Shown: positions 18,070-27,149 of the stretch, piece after piece
How positions within the stretch are numbered: position 1 is the first letter of the stretch
Layout: each line of letters opens with the position of its first letter
From: Tardiphaga sp. vice304
GTDB lineage: Bacteria > Pseudomonadota > Alphaproteobacteria > Rhizobiales > Xanthobacteraceae
Length of the DNA stretch: 64,000 nucleotides
Reading direction: 5' to 3'
Assembly: GCF_007018905.1 (NCBI RefSeq)
Contig: NZ_CP041402.1
Location: 1,414,001 to 1,478,000, forward strand
Position numbers and translations under genes: made by a program
The notes under the pieces: model-generated
Databases searched by the model: none
What the model saw: the letters and a program-made list of their open reading frames with translations, nothing else
Told to the model about the DNA's origin: nothing

Positions 18070-21021
18070 GTGCCGTGGGGACGGGGCAGCGGGCGGCGGG
18101 GCGAGCGTCGATACCGCAGCTCTAGCCGCACGACGCTTCGGTCCAGCAAAGGCCTTCTACCTTTGAAGCAAATTAGCCCCTTTGCCAGGTCCTCTGGCTT
18201 TATCGTCTTTGTCTCGCTCATTTGCGCTGCGATTCTCGCGCACGAAATCTACCGGAGTATTGAACGCTGGGCCGAGGTCATCGGGGACAGCCGGAAGGAT
18301 ACCGCAAACATCATGCGTTCGCTTGCGCAGCATGCGGCCGGGATGATGCGTACCGCCGATGCTATCCTGATTGGGGTTGTTGACGGGCTGGAGGATTCGG
18401 GCGGCATTATCGACGACGGAAAAACTTGCCCGAAATTGCGAGAGCTGATGGATCGCGTGCAGCAGATCGACGAGCTTGCGATTTTCGATCCGGAAGGTAA
18501 CGGGTTCAGCACCAACGGCACGAAAACGATGCGGCTCAGCGCGCAGAGCAGCCCGAGTTTCACTTTTCACCGATCAGACCCTTCGCGAGAGATCTACGTC
18601 GGCGCGCCGATACGCAGTGCCCTGTCAAATTCCTGGGTTATTCCAATCTCGCGGCGACTGAGACGGCCGGATTGCGGCTTCTTGGGATTCGTCGCGGTGG
18701 GGATCAAGACGGCCGCGTTCCAGGACTTTTACGACCAGTTTGAGATCGGCCGCTCCGGCGCGATCCTGCTTGCGAGTAATGATGCGACACTGCTGGTCCG
18801 GCGTCCTTTCACCGAAAAGAACATCGGGAGAGATATGCGGAACTCTGTCATCTTTAGGGATCTACTGCCAAAATCGTCGGCCGGCGTAAAACAATTTCCC
18901 TCGACGACGGACGGCATCGTCCGCATCAACAGCTATCAGCGCGTCGAGGGCTATCCTCTCGTGGTCTCCGCCGCCTTGGCCACGTATGAGATTCTGGCGC
19001 CGTGGCGCCGAAGCGTCATTTATAGCCTGGCGAGAACATCTCTGCTTTGCGTGATCATTCTTCTCCTGGGCTGGGGCCTGCTCCGCCGCGAAAGGGAATT
19101 CAACCGACAGGCCGAACTGCTGAGGGCTACCATCGAGCGCATGCATGAAGGACTCATTGTGGTCGATAGGGACGACCGGATTTCGATCTGCAATCAGCAA
19201 GCGATCAATTTGCTCGGCCTTCCTCAGGCCTATTCGTCCTCCCGCCCCACCAGCGCGGAACTATTTGCCTATCAGGAGGGCAGAGGCGAGTTCGCCAACG
19301 TGTCCGAGGAGGTCCGCCAACGCCTCCGGCCACGAGTCAGTCAGGGCGCAGAGTATTCGTTCGAACGCACCCGCCCCGGCGGGGAGGTAATCGAAATCTA
19401 CACGCGGCCCTTCGAGAGTGGAGGTGTGATCCGTACTTTCCGTGATGTTACCCTGAAAAAGAGGGCGGATCTGCAGATTTTCGAAAGCGAGCGCCGTTTC
19501 AGGTTACTGGCGGAGAACATGAGCGATGTAATCGTCATGCGGCGGGCCACCGACGGCGCCTGCATTTATGTTTCACCCTCTATCTTTCCGCTGCTCGGGT
19601 ACACCGGCACCGAGTACGAGCAGCTTTCGGATCGTGACCTACTTCAAGACGAAGACCTTACCCTCAAACAGCATCTCGATCTTTCGTTGCATATGGCAGA
19701 TGACCGGGTGACCTTCCTTTCCCAAATGAAACACAAGCAGGGTCACTGGGTCTGGGTCGATTCGGCATACTCGGTAGTGGACGGTGGCGATGGCGAAGAA
19801 CGGCACGCGGTCGCGGTCATGAGGGACGTGACCCAGCGCCAGAATCAGGCAGCCGAGCTGATGGCGGCTAAGGTTGCGGCGGAAGCCGCGACGGCGGCAA
19901 AATCGCAATTTCTGGCTTCCATGAGCCACGAAGTCAGGACTCCACTGAACGGCATTCTCGGCTATACAGATATTCTGCTGAACGACGACCGGTTGGAAGG
20001 CAAGCCGCGCCGGGAAGTGACCAAGATCCGGTCGGCGGGAAACGCCCTGCTCAGCGTCGTCAACGACATTCTCGATTTTTCGGAAATCGAGTCCGGCGGC
20101 GTTTTGATAGATCGCAGCGAATTCTCGCTAACCGAACTCATCGAATCCACGCTGGAAATCGTCGAGCCACTGACCACCGCGAAGGGGCTACATCTCGGTA
20201 GGAATATCGATCCATGCCTCGGGAAATACGTCTGGGGCGACGAAGGTCGTCTACGGCAGATTTCGCTGAATCTGCTCAACAACGCAGTCAAGTTCACCGA
20301 AGAAGGGAGCATCAGCATCTTGGTCGCCCGGCTGGCGGATGCAAATGGTTTCCAGACTGTGCGTTTCGAAATTTCCGATTCAGGAATAGGAATTCCGCAG
20401 GACAAGCGCGCCGGGTTGTTTGAACGTTTTTCGCAGATCGACAGTTCGGTTCGGCGTCGTTTCGGCGGGACTGGGCTTGGGCTTGCCATTTCCAAGCAGC
20501 TTGTGGAACTGATGGGGGGCGAGATCTCCTGCGAAAGCTCCGTAGGCAAGGGCTCGGTTTTTTCGTTTGCTCTGACACTCGAGGTGGCTTTTCCCCATCC
20601 GCTTACCCCTAAGGCGCCGGACGTCAGATCGGCGAGCGCAGATATGCACGTCCTGCTGGTGGAGGATATTGAGATGAACCGCGAGATTGCTCAGGCGATG
20701 ATTGAGGCTGCCGGTTATTCGGTCGACGTTGCGGCGGACGGGAGCGCGGCGGTCGCTGCGATACAGTCCAAACATTACAATCTCGTTCTGATGGACATCC
20801 AAATGCCGGGCATGGATGGACTGACGGCAACCCGGCATATTCGTGCGGTCGATCATCCTGCGGGCAATGTTCCGATCGTCGCGATGACCGCGCACGTGAT
20901 CCCGGCCGAGGTGGAGCGGTTTCTCGCCGCCGGGATGAACGATCACATTGGAAAGCCGTTCAAGCGCGAGGTCCTTTATGCCAAGCTGGCGCAGTGGTGC
21001 CGGCCACGTATAGCGGGCTGA
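18070..21021 (+). CDS. Hybrid sensor histidine kinase with extracellular sensor, PAS domains and receiver
   Basis: Up to 983 residues. Order: transmembrane helix (~44-62), periplasmic Cache-like sensor (~65-310), second transmembrane helix (~320-345), PAS (~355-470), PAS with PAC (~480-600), HisKA with phospho-accepting His in SMSHEVRTPLNG, HATPase (NLLNNAVKFTEEG, GSGIG- and GTGLGL-type boxes), and a receiver with phospho-accepting Asp in VLMDIQMPGMDG. Start is uncertain: GTG 18070 as listed, or TTG 18163 which starts just before the first membrane helix (KQISPFARSS). No response regulator or output gene is adjacent. Codon choice looks less GC-biased than its neighbours. Confidence 0.87.
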   Translation: MPWGRGSGRRGERRYRSSSRTTLRSSKGLLPLKQISPFARSSGFIVFVSLICAAILAHEIYRSIERWAEVIGDSRKDTANIMRSLAQHAAGMMRTADAILIGVVDGLEDSGGIIDDGKTCPKLRELMDRVQQIDELAIFDPEGNGFSTNGTKTMRLSAQSSPSFTFHRSDPSREIYVGAPIRSALSNSWVIPISRRLRRPDCGFLGFVAVGIKTAAFQDFYDQFEIGRSGAILLASNDATLLVRRPFTEKNIGRDMRNSVIFRDLLPKSSAGVKQFPSTTDGIVRINSYQRVEGYPLVVSAALATYEILAPWRRSVIYSLARTSLLCVIILLLGWGLLRREREFNRQAELLRATIERMHEGLIVVDRDDRISICNQQAINLLGLPQAYSSSRPTSAELFAYQEGRGEFANVSEEVRQRLRPRVSQGAEYSFERTRPGGEVIEIYTRPFESGGVIRTFRDVTLKKRADLQIFESERRFRLLAENMSDVIVMRRATDGACIYVSPSIFPLLGYTGTEYEQLSDRDLLQDEDLTLKQHLDLSLHMADDRVTFLSQMKHKQGHWVWVDSAYSVVDGGDGEERHAVAVMRDVTQRQNQAAELMAAKVAAEAATAAKSQFLASMSHEVRTPLNGILGYTDILLNDDRLEGKPRREVTKIRSAGNALLSVVNDILDFSEIESGGVLIDRSEFSLTELIESTLEIVEPLTTAKGLHLGRNIDPCLGKYVWGDEGRLRQISLNLLNNAVKFTEEGSISILVARLADANGFQTVRFEISDSGIGIPQDKRAGLFERFSQIDSSVRRRFGGTGLGLAISKQLVELMGGEISCESSVGKGSVFSFALTLEVAFPHPLTPKAPDVRSASADMHVLLVEDIEMNREIAQAMIEAAGYSVDVAADGSAAVAAIQSKHYNLVLMDIQMPGMDGLTATRHIRAVDHPAGNVPIVAMTAHVIPAEVERFLAAGMNDHIGKPFKREVLYAKLAQWCRPRIAG

Positions 21022-21596
21022 CGAACCAGAGGCATCACCGTGGACGGCCGCAACTGCTACGAGATGTCCGACAAGCTGCAAACCAACTACGCCACCTTGC
21101 GGTTCCAGGCGCCACAGGTAGCGCGGGAACAGGGAGTCTAACCTCGACACCGCTGTGCGATCGGCCAACGTCAGGATCTGACGGCGTCGTTTCTGACGAA
21201 GCTGCTGGAAAAGGACTGATTTCCAACGCCGGTCATGACAATGTCATCAGCCGTACGGTTGTTCAATGGTGTGCAATGAGCGCCGAATTCCTAGCACTGG
21301 CCGATCCGCGGCTTGCCACTATGCGGGCCACTGGTGAGCGCTCCGTTGATCAAGCAATGCATGTGACACCGAGGCAGCCCTCAGTTGTGTGCCTTTCGCT
21401 GCACCCGACAGGCCTTCACGTAGAGACGACAGGTTGACGAGACCAGTCGGCTGTGAAGTAGCCGTCGCCAGGGCCAACACCATCTCCAGCACCTCACGGG
21501 CCGTTGCCACGCCTCGACCAAGATCATGGCCATAAGGAAATTCGTGGTACGAAGCGTGGTACGAAATATGACAAATCTTAAAAGTGCAGGCGAATA
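21022..21596. other. Gene-poor stretch, possible decayed island end
   Basis: No convincing intact gene. Directly after the kinase TGA the same frame stays open for 39 more codons, ending at TAA 21139-21141, and reads like real protein (ITVDGRNCYEMSDKLQTNY...), which may be the tail of a lost gene. The rest has no coding feel on either strand. A tandem 11-bp repeat lies at 21543-21565, and the stretch ends at the 3' end of tRNA-Met, a common integration site. The reading as a remnant is inference. Confidence 0.4.
21543..21565. repeat. Tandem 11-bp direct repeat near tRNA 3' end
   Basis: CGTGGTACGAA occurs at 21543-21553 and again at 21555-21565, one base apart, 31 bp from the tRNA 3' end. It could be a recombinase arm/core-type repeat left by an integrated element, or chance. 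Confidence 0.5.
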
Positions 21597-21673
21597 TGGT
21601 AGCGAGGAGTGGACTCGAACCACCGACCCCAGGATTATGATTCCCGTGCTCTAACCAACTGAGCTACCCCGCC
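21597..21673 (-). tRNA. tRNA-Met (CAU), elongator type
   Basis: 77-nt cloverleaf on the minus strand with encoded CCA. The acceptor stem GGCGGGG pairs with CCTCGCT (two G-U pairs). The D-arm begins TAGCTCAGTTGG, the anticodon stem CGGGA/TCCTG encloses loop ATCATAA with anticodon CAT, and the T-arm contains GGTTCGAGTCC. First pair G-U and no initiator-type mismatch or GGG/CCC anticodon stem fit elongator rather than initiator Met. Confidence 0.93.
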
Positions 21674-21808
21674 ACAGGTCCGCGGGGGCGAAACAAACCC
21701 CGGCGAATGCGCGGCATATAAGGAGGCGGGGGACTCGATGTCAAGCAAGTCCCCCGCGATTTCCGCGCTGTCGATACATACCCCGCTTGGGCAACAAAGA
21801 TCGCCAAA

Positions 21809-22315
21809 TCAGGCGCTTGGCCGCCCGGCGTCGATCCCGGCGCCGTCATAGGCGTTTTTCAGCGCCGCCAGGTCGAGCTTGACCATGCCCATCATCGCCG
21901 TCATCGCCCGCTTGGCGCCCTCGCCATGGCTGTCGGCGAGCATTTCGGTGAAGCCCTTTGGCACGATCTGCCAGGGTACGCCCCAACCATCGTTCAGCCA
22001 GCCGCACTGCACCGCTTTGCCGCCGTCGGCGATCAGGGCCTCCCACAGACGATCGACCTCGGCCTGGTCGTCGCAGTTGATGGTGAACGACACGGCGTTG
22101 CTGTAGGGCACCGCCTGGCCGCCATTCAGCCCGATGAAGCTTTGTCCCGCGAGCGTGAAGGCGACCACGAGCACGTCGCCGGCCTTGCCGGGCGGCGTGT
22201 CGAGCGGGCTGCGCTGGACCCGGTCGATCCGTGAATCCGGCAACAGCGAGACGTAGAACTGGGCGGCTTCCTCGGCCTCCTTGGCAAACCACAGGCAGGG
22301 GGCAATCTTCGACAT
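21809..22315 (-). CDS. VOC / PhnB-like '3-demethylubiquinone methyltransferase-like' protein
   Basis: 168-residue vicinal-oxygen-chelate fold protein of the PhnB-like group: IAPCLWFAKEAEEAAQFY at the N-terminus, LNGGQAVPYSNAVSF and a CGWLNDGWGVPWQIVP block. Despite the historic family name these are not methyltransferases; function is unknown. ATG 22315 is preceded by GGAGAA. It follows another VOC gene by 16 bp, forming a two-gene operon. Confidence 0.8.
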   Translation of the reverse strand: MSKIAPCLWFAKEAEEAAQFYVSLLPDSRIDRVQRSPLDTPPGKAGDVLVVAFTLAGQSFIGLNGGQAVPYSNAVSFTINCDDQAEVDRLWEALIADGGKAVQCGWLNDGWGVPWQIVPKGFTEMLADSHGEGAKRAMTAMMGMVKLDLAALKNAYDGAGIDAGRPSA

Positions 22316-22331
22316 CGGCGTTCTCCTCCAA

Positions 22332-22763
22332 TCAGGCGTCGGCTGCGGCGGGCTGTGACTTCGCCGCGGCTTCGAGGTCCATCCACGCCACTTCCCAGAT
22401 ATGACCGTCGGGATCCTCGAAGCTGCGGCCATACATGAAGCCGTAATCCTGCGTCGGGCAGGGATCGCCCGCGCCACCGGCTCTGGTAGCCTTGTTGACG
22501 AGCGCATCGACCGCGTCGCGGCTGTCGGCGGACAGGCACAGCATCACCTCGCAGGCGCTCTTGGCATCGACGATCTTCTTTGACGTGAACTGGCTGAATT
22601 TCTCATGCGTCAGCAGCATCGCGAAGATGGTGTCGGAAAACACCATGCAGGACGCTGTGTCGTCGCAGAACATGTCGTTCTTCGTCGCACCGATCGATTG
22701 GTAGAAAGCCGTGGCGCGGCGCAGGTCGGTGACCGGCAGGTTGATGAAGACCATCTGGGGCAT
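22332..22763 (-). CDS. VOC family (glyoxalase/bleomycin-resistance-like) protein
   Basis: 143 residues with the paired beta-alpha-beta VOC layout: VFINLPVTDLRRATAFYQS at the start and SFEDPDGHIWEVAW near the end, where the Glu/His metal positions normally lie. This subgroup is widespread and uncharacterised. First gene of the two-gene VOC operon, with GAGGAG before the ATG. Confidence 0.8.
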   Translation of the reverse strand: MPQMVFINLPVTDLRRATAFYQSIGATKNDMFCDDTASCMVFSDTIFAMLLTHEKFSQFTSKKIVDAKSACEVMLCLSADSRDAVDALVNKATRAGGAGDPCPTQDYGFMYGRSFEDPDGHIWEVAWMDLEAAAKSQPAAADA

Positions 22764-23036
22764 TGGCGTCTCCTCTTGGTGTGTCCCTCCTAGGACGGCC
22801 GGAGGTGCCGTGATCCGACACCGGCGCTGGAATATTTTTACACGCGGAATGTTTGTCGACGAGGTGATGCGCTCGCGGACCTAATGTCGCATGAGACGTC
22901 CGATGCATTGTGCAACTGCGCAAAATAGTCGTTGATCTCGCGGCTTCAGGATCGCAGACTAAACGCAGGCCCGGACTTGATCCGCGGGACGAGATCGAAT
23001 GATCCGATCCCGATGGCCGCACAGGGAGGATTTTTG

Positions 23037-24008
23037 ATGTTGCTGCGAAATCGCTTCGCCGTTGCTGTGTTCGCCGCCACCGCGCTGTTCGGCGCCGCCG
23101 CAGGCGCGCAGGACTATCCGACCAAGCCGATCACCCTGATCGTGCCATGGCCGGCGGGCGGCTCCACCGACATCTCGATGCGCGCGATTGCCGATGCGGC
23201 CTCCAAGCATCTCGGCCAGCCGATCGCCGTGGACAACAAGGGCGGCGGCGGCGGTACGGTCGGCCCTGCAACGATGGCGGCGGCGTCGAAGCCCGACGGC
23301 TACACCATCTCGCAGATCCCGATCACCGTGTTCCGCCTGCCGCTGATGCAGGAGGTGTCGTGGAATCCCGACAAGGATTTCAGCTACATCATTCATCTCA
23401 CCGGCTACACTTTCGGCGTCACCACCCATGCGGATTCGCAGTTCAAGACCTGGAAGGACGTCGTCGATTTCGCCAAGGCCAATCCCGGCAAGGTGACCTA
23501 TGCGACGCCCGGCGCCGGCACCTCGCTGCATGTCGGCATGGAACAGATCGCCGGTCTGGCCGGCATCAAGCTGACCCAGGTGCCCTTCAAGGGCGGCGCG
23601 GAGACCAATGCCGCGGTGCTCGGCCAGCATACCATGCTGCAGGCTGACTCCACCGGCTGGCGGCCGCTGGTCGATGCCGGCAAGCTGCGTCTGTTGATGG
23701 TGTGGACCGAGAAGCGCTCGCCGAATTTCCCGGACGTGCCGACGTTGAAGGAAATCGGCTATCCGATGGTCTATGACTCGCCGTTCGGCATCGCCGGACC
23801 CAAGGGCATGGATCCGAAGATTGTGGCGAAGCTGCACGATGCCTTCAAGAAAGCGATCGAGGACCCCGCGGTGATCGCCACGCTGGCGAAATACGACATG
23901 GTGCCGAACTACAAGAACACCGAGGACTACAAGAAGTTCGTCGCGGAAGTAACGGCCTCCGAGCGCAAGGTGATCGAGACGATCGGGCTCGGCAAGAAGG
24001 CGAATTGA
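23037..24008 (+). CDS. Tripartite tricarboxylate transporter substrate-binding protein (TctC/Bug family)
   Basis: 323 residues with a Sec signal peptide (basic start, hydrophobic run, AGAQ|DYP cleavage region) and the Bug-family ITLIVPWPAGGSTDI block. It is the periplasmic receptor for a carboxylate such as citrate or another small acid. ATG 23037 is preceded by GGGAGGA. It leads a TctC-TctB-TctA operon, with a palindromic repeat inserted before tctB. Confidence 0.88.
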   Translation: MLLRNRFAVAVFAATALFGAAAGAQDYPTKPITLIVPWPAGGSTDISMRAIADAASKHLGQPIAVDNKGGGGGTVGPATMAAASKPDGYTISQIPITVFRLPLMQEVSWNPDKDFSYIIHLTGYTFGVTTHADSQFKTWKDVVDFAKANPGKVTYATPGAGTSLHVGMEQIAGLAGIKLTQVPFKGGAETNAAVLGQHTMLQADSTGWRPLVDAGKLRLLMVWTEKRSPNFPDVPTLKEIGYPMVYDSPFGIAGPKGMDPKIVAKLHDAFKKAIEDPAVIATLAKYDMVPNYKNTEDYKKFVAEVTASERKVIETIGLGKKAN

Positions 24009-24031
24009 TCTACAGCGGCCTTTCCGCTGTC

Positions 24032-24145
24032 GTCCCCGCGAAAGCGGGGACCCATAGCCTCCGTCCTATCAAGTCGAACGCAGGCGCTTGCTACCTTGCT
24101 TGAGCTGATACGACGGAGTGTATGGGTCCCCGCTTTCGCGGGGAC
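24032..24145. repeat. Palindromic interspersed repeat (33-bp arms)
   Basis: Arms at 24032-24064 and 24113-24145 are inverted copies with about three mismatches; each arm carries a GTCCCCGCGAAAGCGGGGAC hairpin of its own. A degenerate member of the same family is at 58168-58286. It lies between tctC and tctB and could form a large cruciform in the transcript. Confidence 0.85.
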
Positions 24146-24186
24146 TACGCGGAGGGGGTGGCGCGCAAGAGCCAAACAGTAGCCTG

Positions 24187-24687
24187 ATGGAATACGTCGA
24201 TATGACTGATAAAACCCGCCCGCCGTTCCGCCTCAACAATTCCGAATTCTGGACCGGGCTGATCGGCCTCGCACTCGGCCTCTTCGTGATCCGCTCCGGG
24301 CTGAAGCTGAAGCTCGGCAGTATCAACGATCCCGGCTCCGGCTATGTGCTGTTCTACACCGGCATCCTGATGTGCCTGTTTTCGATCTCGATCACCATCG
24401 CGGCGGTCACCGAGGGCGGGCCGACCTTCGGTTCGCGCTGGGAGGGCACGCGCTGGTCGCGGCCGGTCGTGATCATCGCCAGCCTGGTCGCCTATGCCAT
24501 CGCGCTCGACCAGCTAGGCTTCCTGATCTCGACCATTCCGCTGATGCTCGTATTGCTGCGCGCGATTGATCCGGTGCGATGGACGCTGGCGGTGCCGCTC
24601 GCGGTGCTGGCGCCGGTCGGCGTGTGGTGGGTGCTGAAGCATGCGCTTCTGATCCAGTTGCCCTCGGGCATCTTTGAAATCGGCTGA
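24187..24687 (+). CDS. Tripartite tricarboxylate transporter small membrane subunit TctB
   Basis: About 166 residues with four hydrophobic segments, as in TctB. Start is ATG 24187 or ATG 24202 (both in frame, 5 codons apart); neither has a strong Shine-Dalgarno. It ends 12 bp before the TctA gene. It is the weakly conserved small subunit of the solute carrier and is recognised mainly by position between TctC and TctA. Confidence 0.8.
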   Translation: MEYVDMTDKTRPPFRLNNSEFWTGLIGLALGLFVIRSGLKLKLGSINDPGSGYVLFYTGILMCLFSISITIAAVTEGGPTFGSRWEGTRWSRPVVIIASLVAYAIALDQLGFLISTIPLMLVLLRAIDPVRWTLAVPLAVLAPVGVWWVLKHALLIQLPSGIFEIG

Positions 24688-24699
24688 CCGGAATTCAAT

Positions 24700-26208
24700 A
24701 TGGAAGTCATCTCCAATGTCATGCAGGGCTTCGGCGTTGCCCTGCTGCCGATCAACATCCTGTACTGCTTCCTCGGTGTCTTCATCGGCACGCTGGTCGG
24801 CGTGCTGCCCGGCATCGGGCCGATCTCGGCGATGTCGCTATTGCTGCCGATCACGCTGTCGGGCACGCCGGAATCCGGCATCATCATGATGGCCGGCATC
24901 TATTACGGCTCGATGTATGGCGGCTCCACCACCTCGATCCTGGTCAATATTCCCGGCGAGGCGGCGTCGGTCGTCACCTGCCTCGACGGCCATCAGATGG
25001 CTCGGCAGGGCAGGGCCGGCCCCGCGCTCGGTATCTCGGCGCTGGGCTCGTTCATCGCCGGCACCTTCTCGCTGGTCGCCCTGATGCTGGTCGCGCCGAA
25101 ACTGGCCTCCGTGGCGATCGCGTTCGGCCCCGCCGAATATGCCAGCCTGATGGTGCTGGGCCTGGTCGTGCTTACCTTTCTCACGCAGGGCTCGATGGCC
25201 AAGGCGCTGTTGATGGCCTGCATCGGCATCGTGCTCGGTCTGGTCGGCCTCGACGGCATCACCGCGCAGCCGCGGCTGACCTTTGGCCGCCTAGAACTGA
25301 TCGATGGCATCGGCCTCGTGCCGGTGGTGATGGGCCTGTTCGGCCTCGCCGAAGTTCTCATCAACACCGAGCAGGCGCTCAAGCGCGACATCATCAATGC
25401 GAAGATCAACCACCTTCTTCCCAGCAAGGAGGACTGGAAGGCCAGCGCCGGGCCGATCGGGCGCGGCACGCTGCTGGGGTTCTTCCTCGGCATCCTGCCG
25501 GGCGGCGGCGCGGTGGTGGCGTCGTTCGCCTCCTATGCGCTGGAGAAGAAGCTGTCGAAGACCCCCGAACGGTTCGGTCGCGGAGCCATCGAGGGCGTGG
25601 CAGGCCCGGAAGCCGCCAACAACGCCGCCGCCGGCGGCGCCTTCATTCCGCTGATGACGCTGGGCATTCCGCCGAACGTGGTGATGGCGCTGCTGCTCGG
25701 CGCCTTCGTGATCCACGGCCTTCAGCCCGGGCCGCTCCTGATCTCGCAGAACCCCGGTCTGTTCTGGGGCATCGTCGCCAGCATGTATATCGGTAACGCC
25801 ATGCTGCTGGTGCTCAATCTGCCGCTGATCGGCATGTGGGTGCAGCTCTTGAAGCTGCCCTACAACGTGCTGTTCCCGATGATCATCCTGTTCACCATCA
25901 TCGGCGTCTATTGCAGCAGCAACAACGTGTTCGACGTCTACGTCATGATCGGCTTCGGCGTGATCGGCTACTTCCTGCGCAAGTTCGGCTATGAACCGGC
26001 GCCTTTGGTGCTGGCCTTCGTGCTTGGACCCTTGCTGGAGAACAATCTGCGCAAGTCGCTGATCCTGTCGCAGGGCGACCTGATGACCTTCGTCGAGCGC
26101 CCGATCTCGGCAGTCTGCCTGGCGATCGCCCTGGTGCTGCTGGTCGGCCCGTTGCTCCCGTCGTTCCGCAGGAAGCGCGAACTGGTGGCGCTGGACGAGG
26201 GCGCCTGA
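24700..26208 (+). CDS. Tripartite tricarboxylate transporter large membrane subunit TctA
   Basis: 502 residues, about twelve hydrophobic segments. Family text: [16 protein letters not shown] near the start, [15 protein letters not shown] and a second [17 protein letters not shown] repeat-like block, then [21 protein letters not shown]. It is the secondary, ion-driven carrier that accepts substrate from TctC. Confidence 0.92.
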   Translation: MEVISNVMQGFGVALLPINILYCFLGVFIGTLVGVLPGIGPISAMSLLLPITLSGTPESGIIMMAGIYYGSMYGGSTTSILVNIPGEAASVVTCLDGHQMARQGRAGPALGISALGSFIAGTFSLVALMLVAPKLASVAIAFGPAEYASLMVLGLVVLTFLTQGSMAKALLMACIGIVLGLVGLDGITAQPRLTFGRLELIDGIGLVPVVMGLFGLAEVLINTEQALKRDIINAKINHLLPSKEDWKASAGPIGRGTLLGFFLGILPGGGAVVASFASYALEKKLSKTPERFGRGAIEGVAGPEAANNAAAGGAFIPLMTLGIPPNVVMALLLGAFVIHGLQPGPLLISQNPGLFWGIVASMYIGNAMLLVLNLPLIGMWVQLLKLPYNVLFPMIILFTIIGVYCSSNNVFDVYVMIGFGVIGYFLRKFGYEPAPLVLAFVLGPLLENNLRKSLILSQGDLMTFVERPISAVCLAIALVLLVGPLLPSFRRKRELVALDEGA

Positions 26209-26251
26209 GCCTCACTCGGTAAGCGATTGTTCGTGGACAATTGTCGCGACG

Positions 26252-26265
26252 TTGATGTGGATCAA
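26252..26265. promoter_or_regulatory. FNR/FixK box 1 (anaerobox)
   Basis: Perfect TTGAT-GTGG-ATCAA match to the FNR/FixK consensus TTGAT-N4-ATCAA, 70 bp upstream of ATG 26329. Confidence 0.88.
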
Positions 26266-26276
26266 CACCGCCATCC

Positions 26277-26290
26277 TTGATCCACATCAA
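26277..26290. promoter_or_regulatory. FNR/FixK box 2 (anaerobox)
   Basis: Second perfect TTGAT-CCAC-ATCAA box, centre 25 bp from box 1 and about 45 bp upstream of ATG 26329. Its spacer is the complement of box 1's, so the two boxes are inverted copies. One box may activate and the other repress. Confidence 0.88.
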
Positions 26291-26328
26291 GTGTCGAGCT
26301 GACAAGGTTGAACCGAACTGGATATCCG

Positions 26329-27063
26329 ATGACTTGTGTCGAACCGGGCGCCTCATCGCACGATATAAGGCTCGGCCGCGCCAGGAACGCGTGTGAAGAA
26401 TGCACGATGCGGGCCTTCAGCGTTTGTGGCGTATTGGAGGCACACGAACTTGCGACGCTCGAATGCCTGAGCCAATCCAAGATCTTTCCCGCCAAATCCA
26501 TGCTGTTCGACCAGAGCGCGGTGGCTTGCAGCGTCTACAACGTGGCCGAAGGCTGTGTGCGGCTGTACAAATCCCTGCCCGACGGTCGCCGTCAGATCGT
26601 TGGCTTTGCACTGCCGGGCGATTTCCTCGGTCTCGCGCTGGTCGAGCGATATGGCGTCACGGCGGAAGCCGTCACTAACGTCAAGGTCTGCCGCTTCGCC
26701 CGCGGCGCCTTTGTCGATTATCTCGACACCAAGCCGCATCTGCTGCGCCGGCTGCACGAACTCGTCAGCCATGAACTGAGCCTTGCGCATGACCAGATGC
26801 TGCTGCTCGGCCGCCGCACCGCGGAAGAGAAAGTGGCGGCCTTCCTGCTCAATCTGCAGACCCGGTACAGCCGGCTCGCCCCTGTTTCGGTCAACGTGCC
26901 CCTGCCGATGAGCCGGCAGGATATCGCCGATTACCTCGGGCTGACCATCGAGACCGTGAGCCGCACGCTGACCAAGCTGGCCCGCGCCAAGGCTATCGTC
27001 GTGGTGCCGGACGGCATCCGCCTGCTCGCCCCCGAGCGGCTGGACAAGCTCGCGCGGGCGTAG
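26329..27063 (+). CDS. FNR-type oxygen-sensing transcriptional regulator (FnrN/AadR/FixK1-like)
   Basis: 244 residues from ATG 26329 (TTG 26308 possible). The four cysteines needed for an FNR [4Fe-4S] cluster are placed as expected: C22, C25, C33 (ACEECTMRAFSVC) and C121 (VKVCRFARG). A cyclic-nucleotide-binding-like beta-roll spans about 40-145 and the HTH is MSRQDIADYLGLTIETVSR with the FNR-type E..SR DNA contacts. Two perfect FNR boxes lie in its own promoter, so it is probably autoregulated. Confidence 0.92.
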   Translation: MTCVEPGASSHDIRLGRARNACEECTMRAFSVCGVLEAHELATLECLSQSKIFPAKSMLFDQSAVACSVYNVAEGCVRLYKSLPDGRRQIVGFALPGDFLGLALVERYGVTAEAVTNVKVCRFARGAFVDYLDTKPHLLRRLHELVSHELSLAHDQMLLLGRRTAEEKVAAFLLNLQTRYSRLAPVSVNVPLPMSRQDIADYLGLTIETVSRTLTKLARAKAIVVVPDGIRLLAPERLDKLARA

Positions 27064-27082
27064 CGCCCGGCGAGCGACGAAT

Positions 27083-27096
27083 TTGATGCAGCTCAA
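27083..27096. promoter_or_regulatory. FNR-like box with one mismatch
   Basis: TTGAT-GCAG-CTCAA matches the consensus except for one base in the right half. It is 20 bp after the regulator stop and its centre is about 60 bp before ATG 27150 of the small membrane peptide gene. Confidence 0.6.
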
Positions 27097-27149
27097 GGTG
27101 GTCTCGCCCACCCTGGCCCTAAAATTCTCCATCAACGATGGAGAAGCCA

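Noticed and set aside
21809..22315. 3-demethylubiquinone-9 3-methyltransferase
   Set aside because: Historic family name only; the protein has a VOC fold and no SAM-binding motif.
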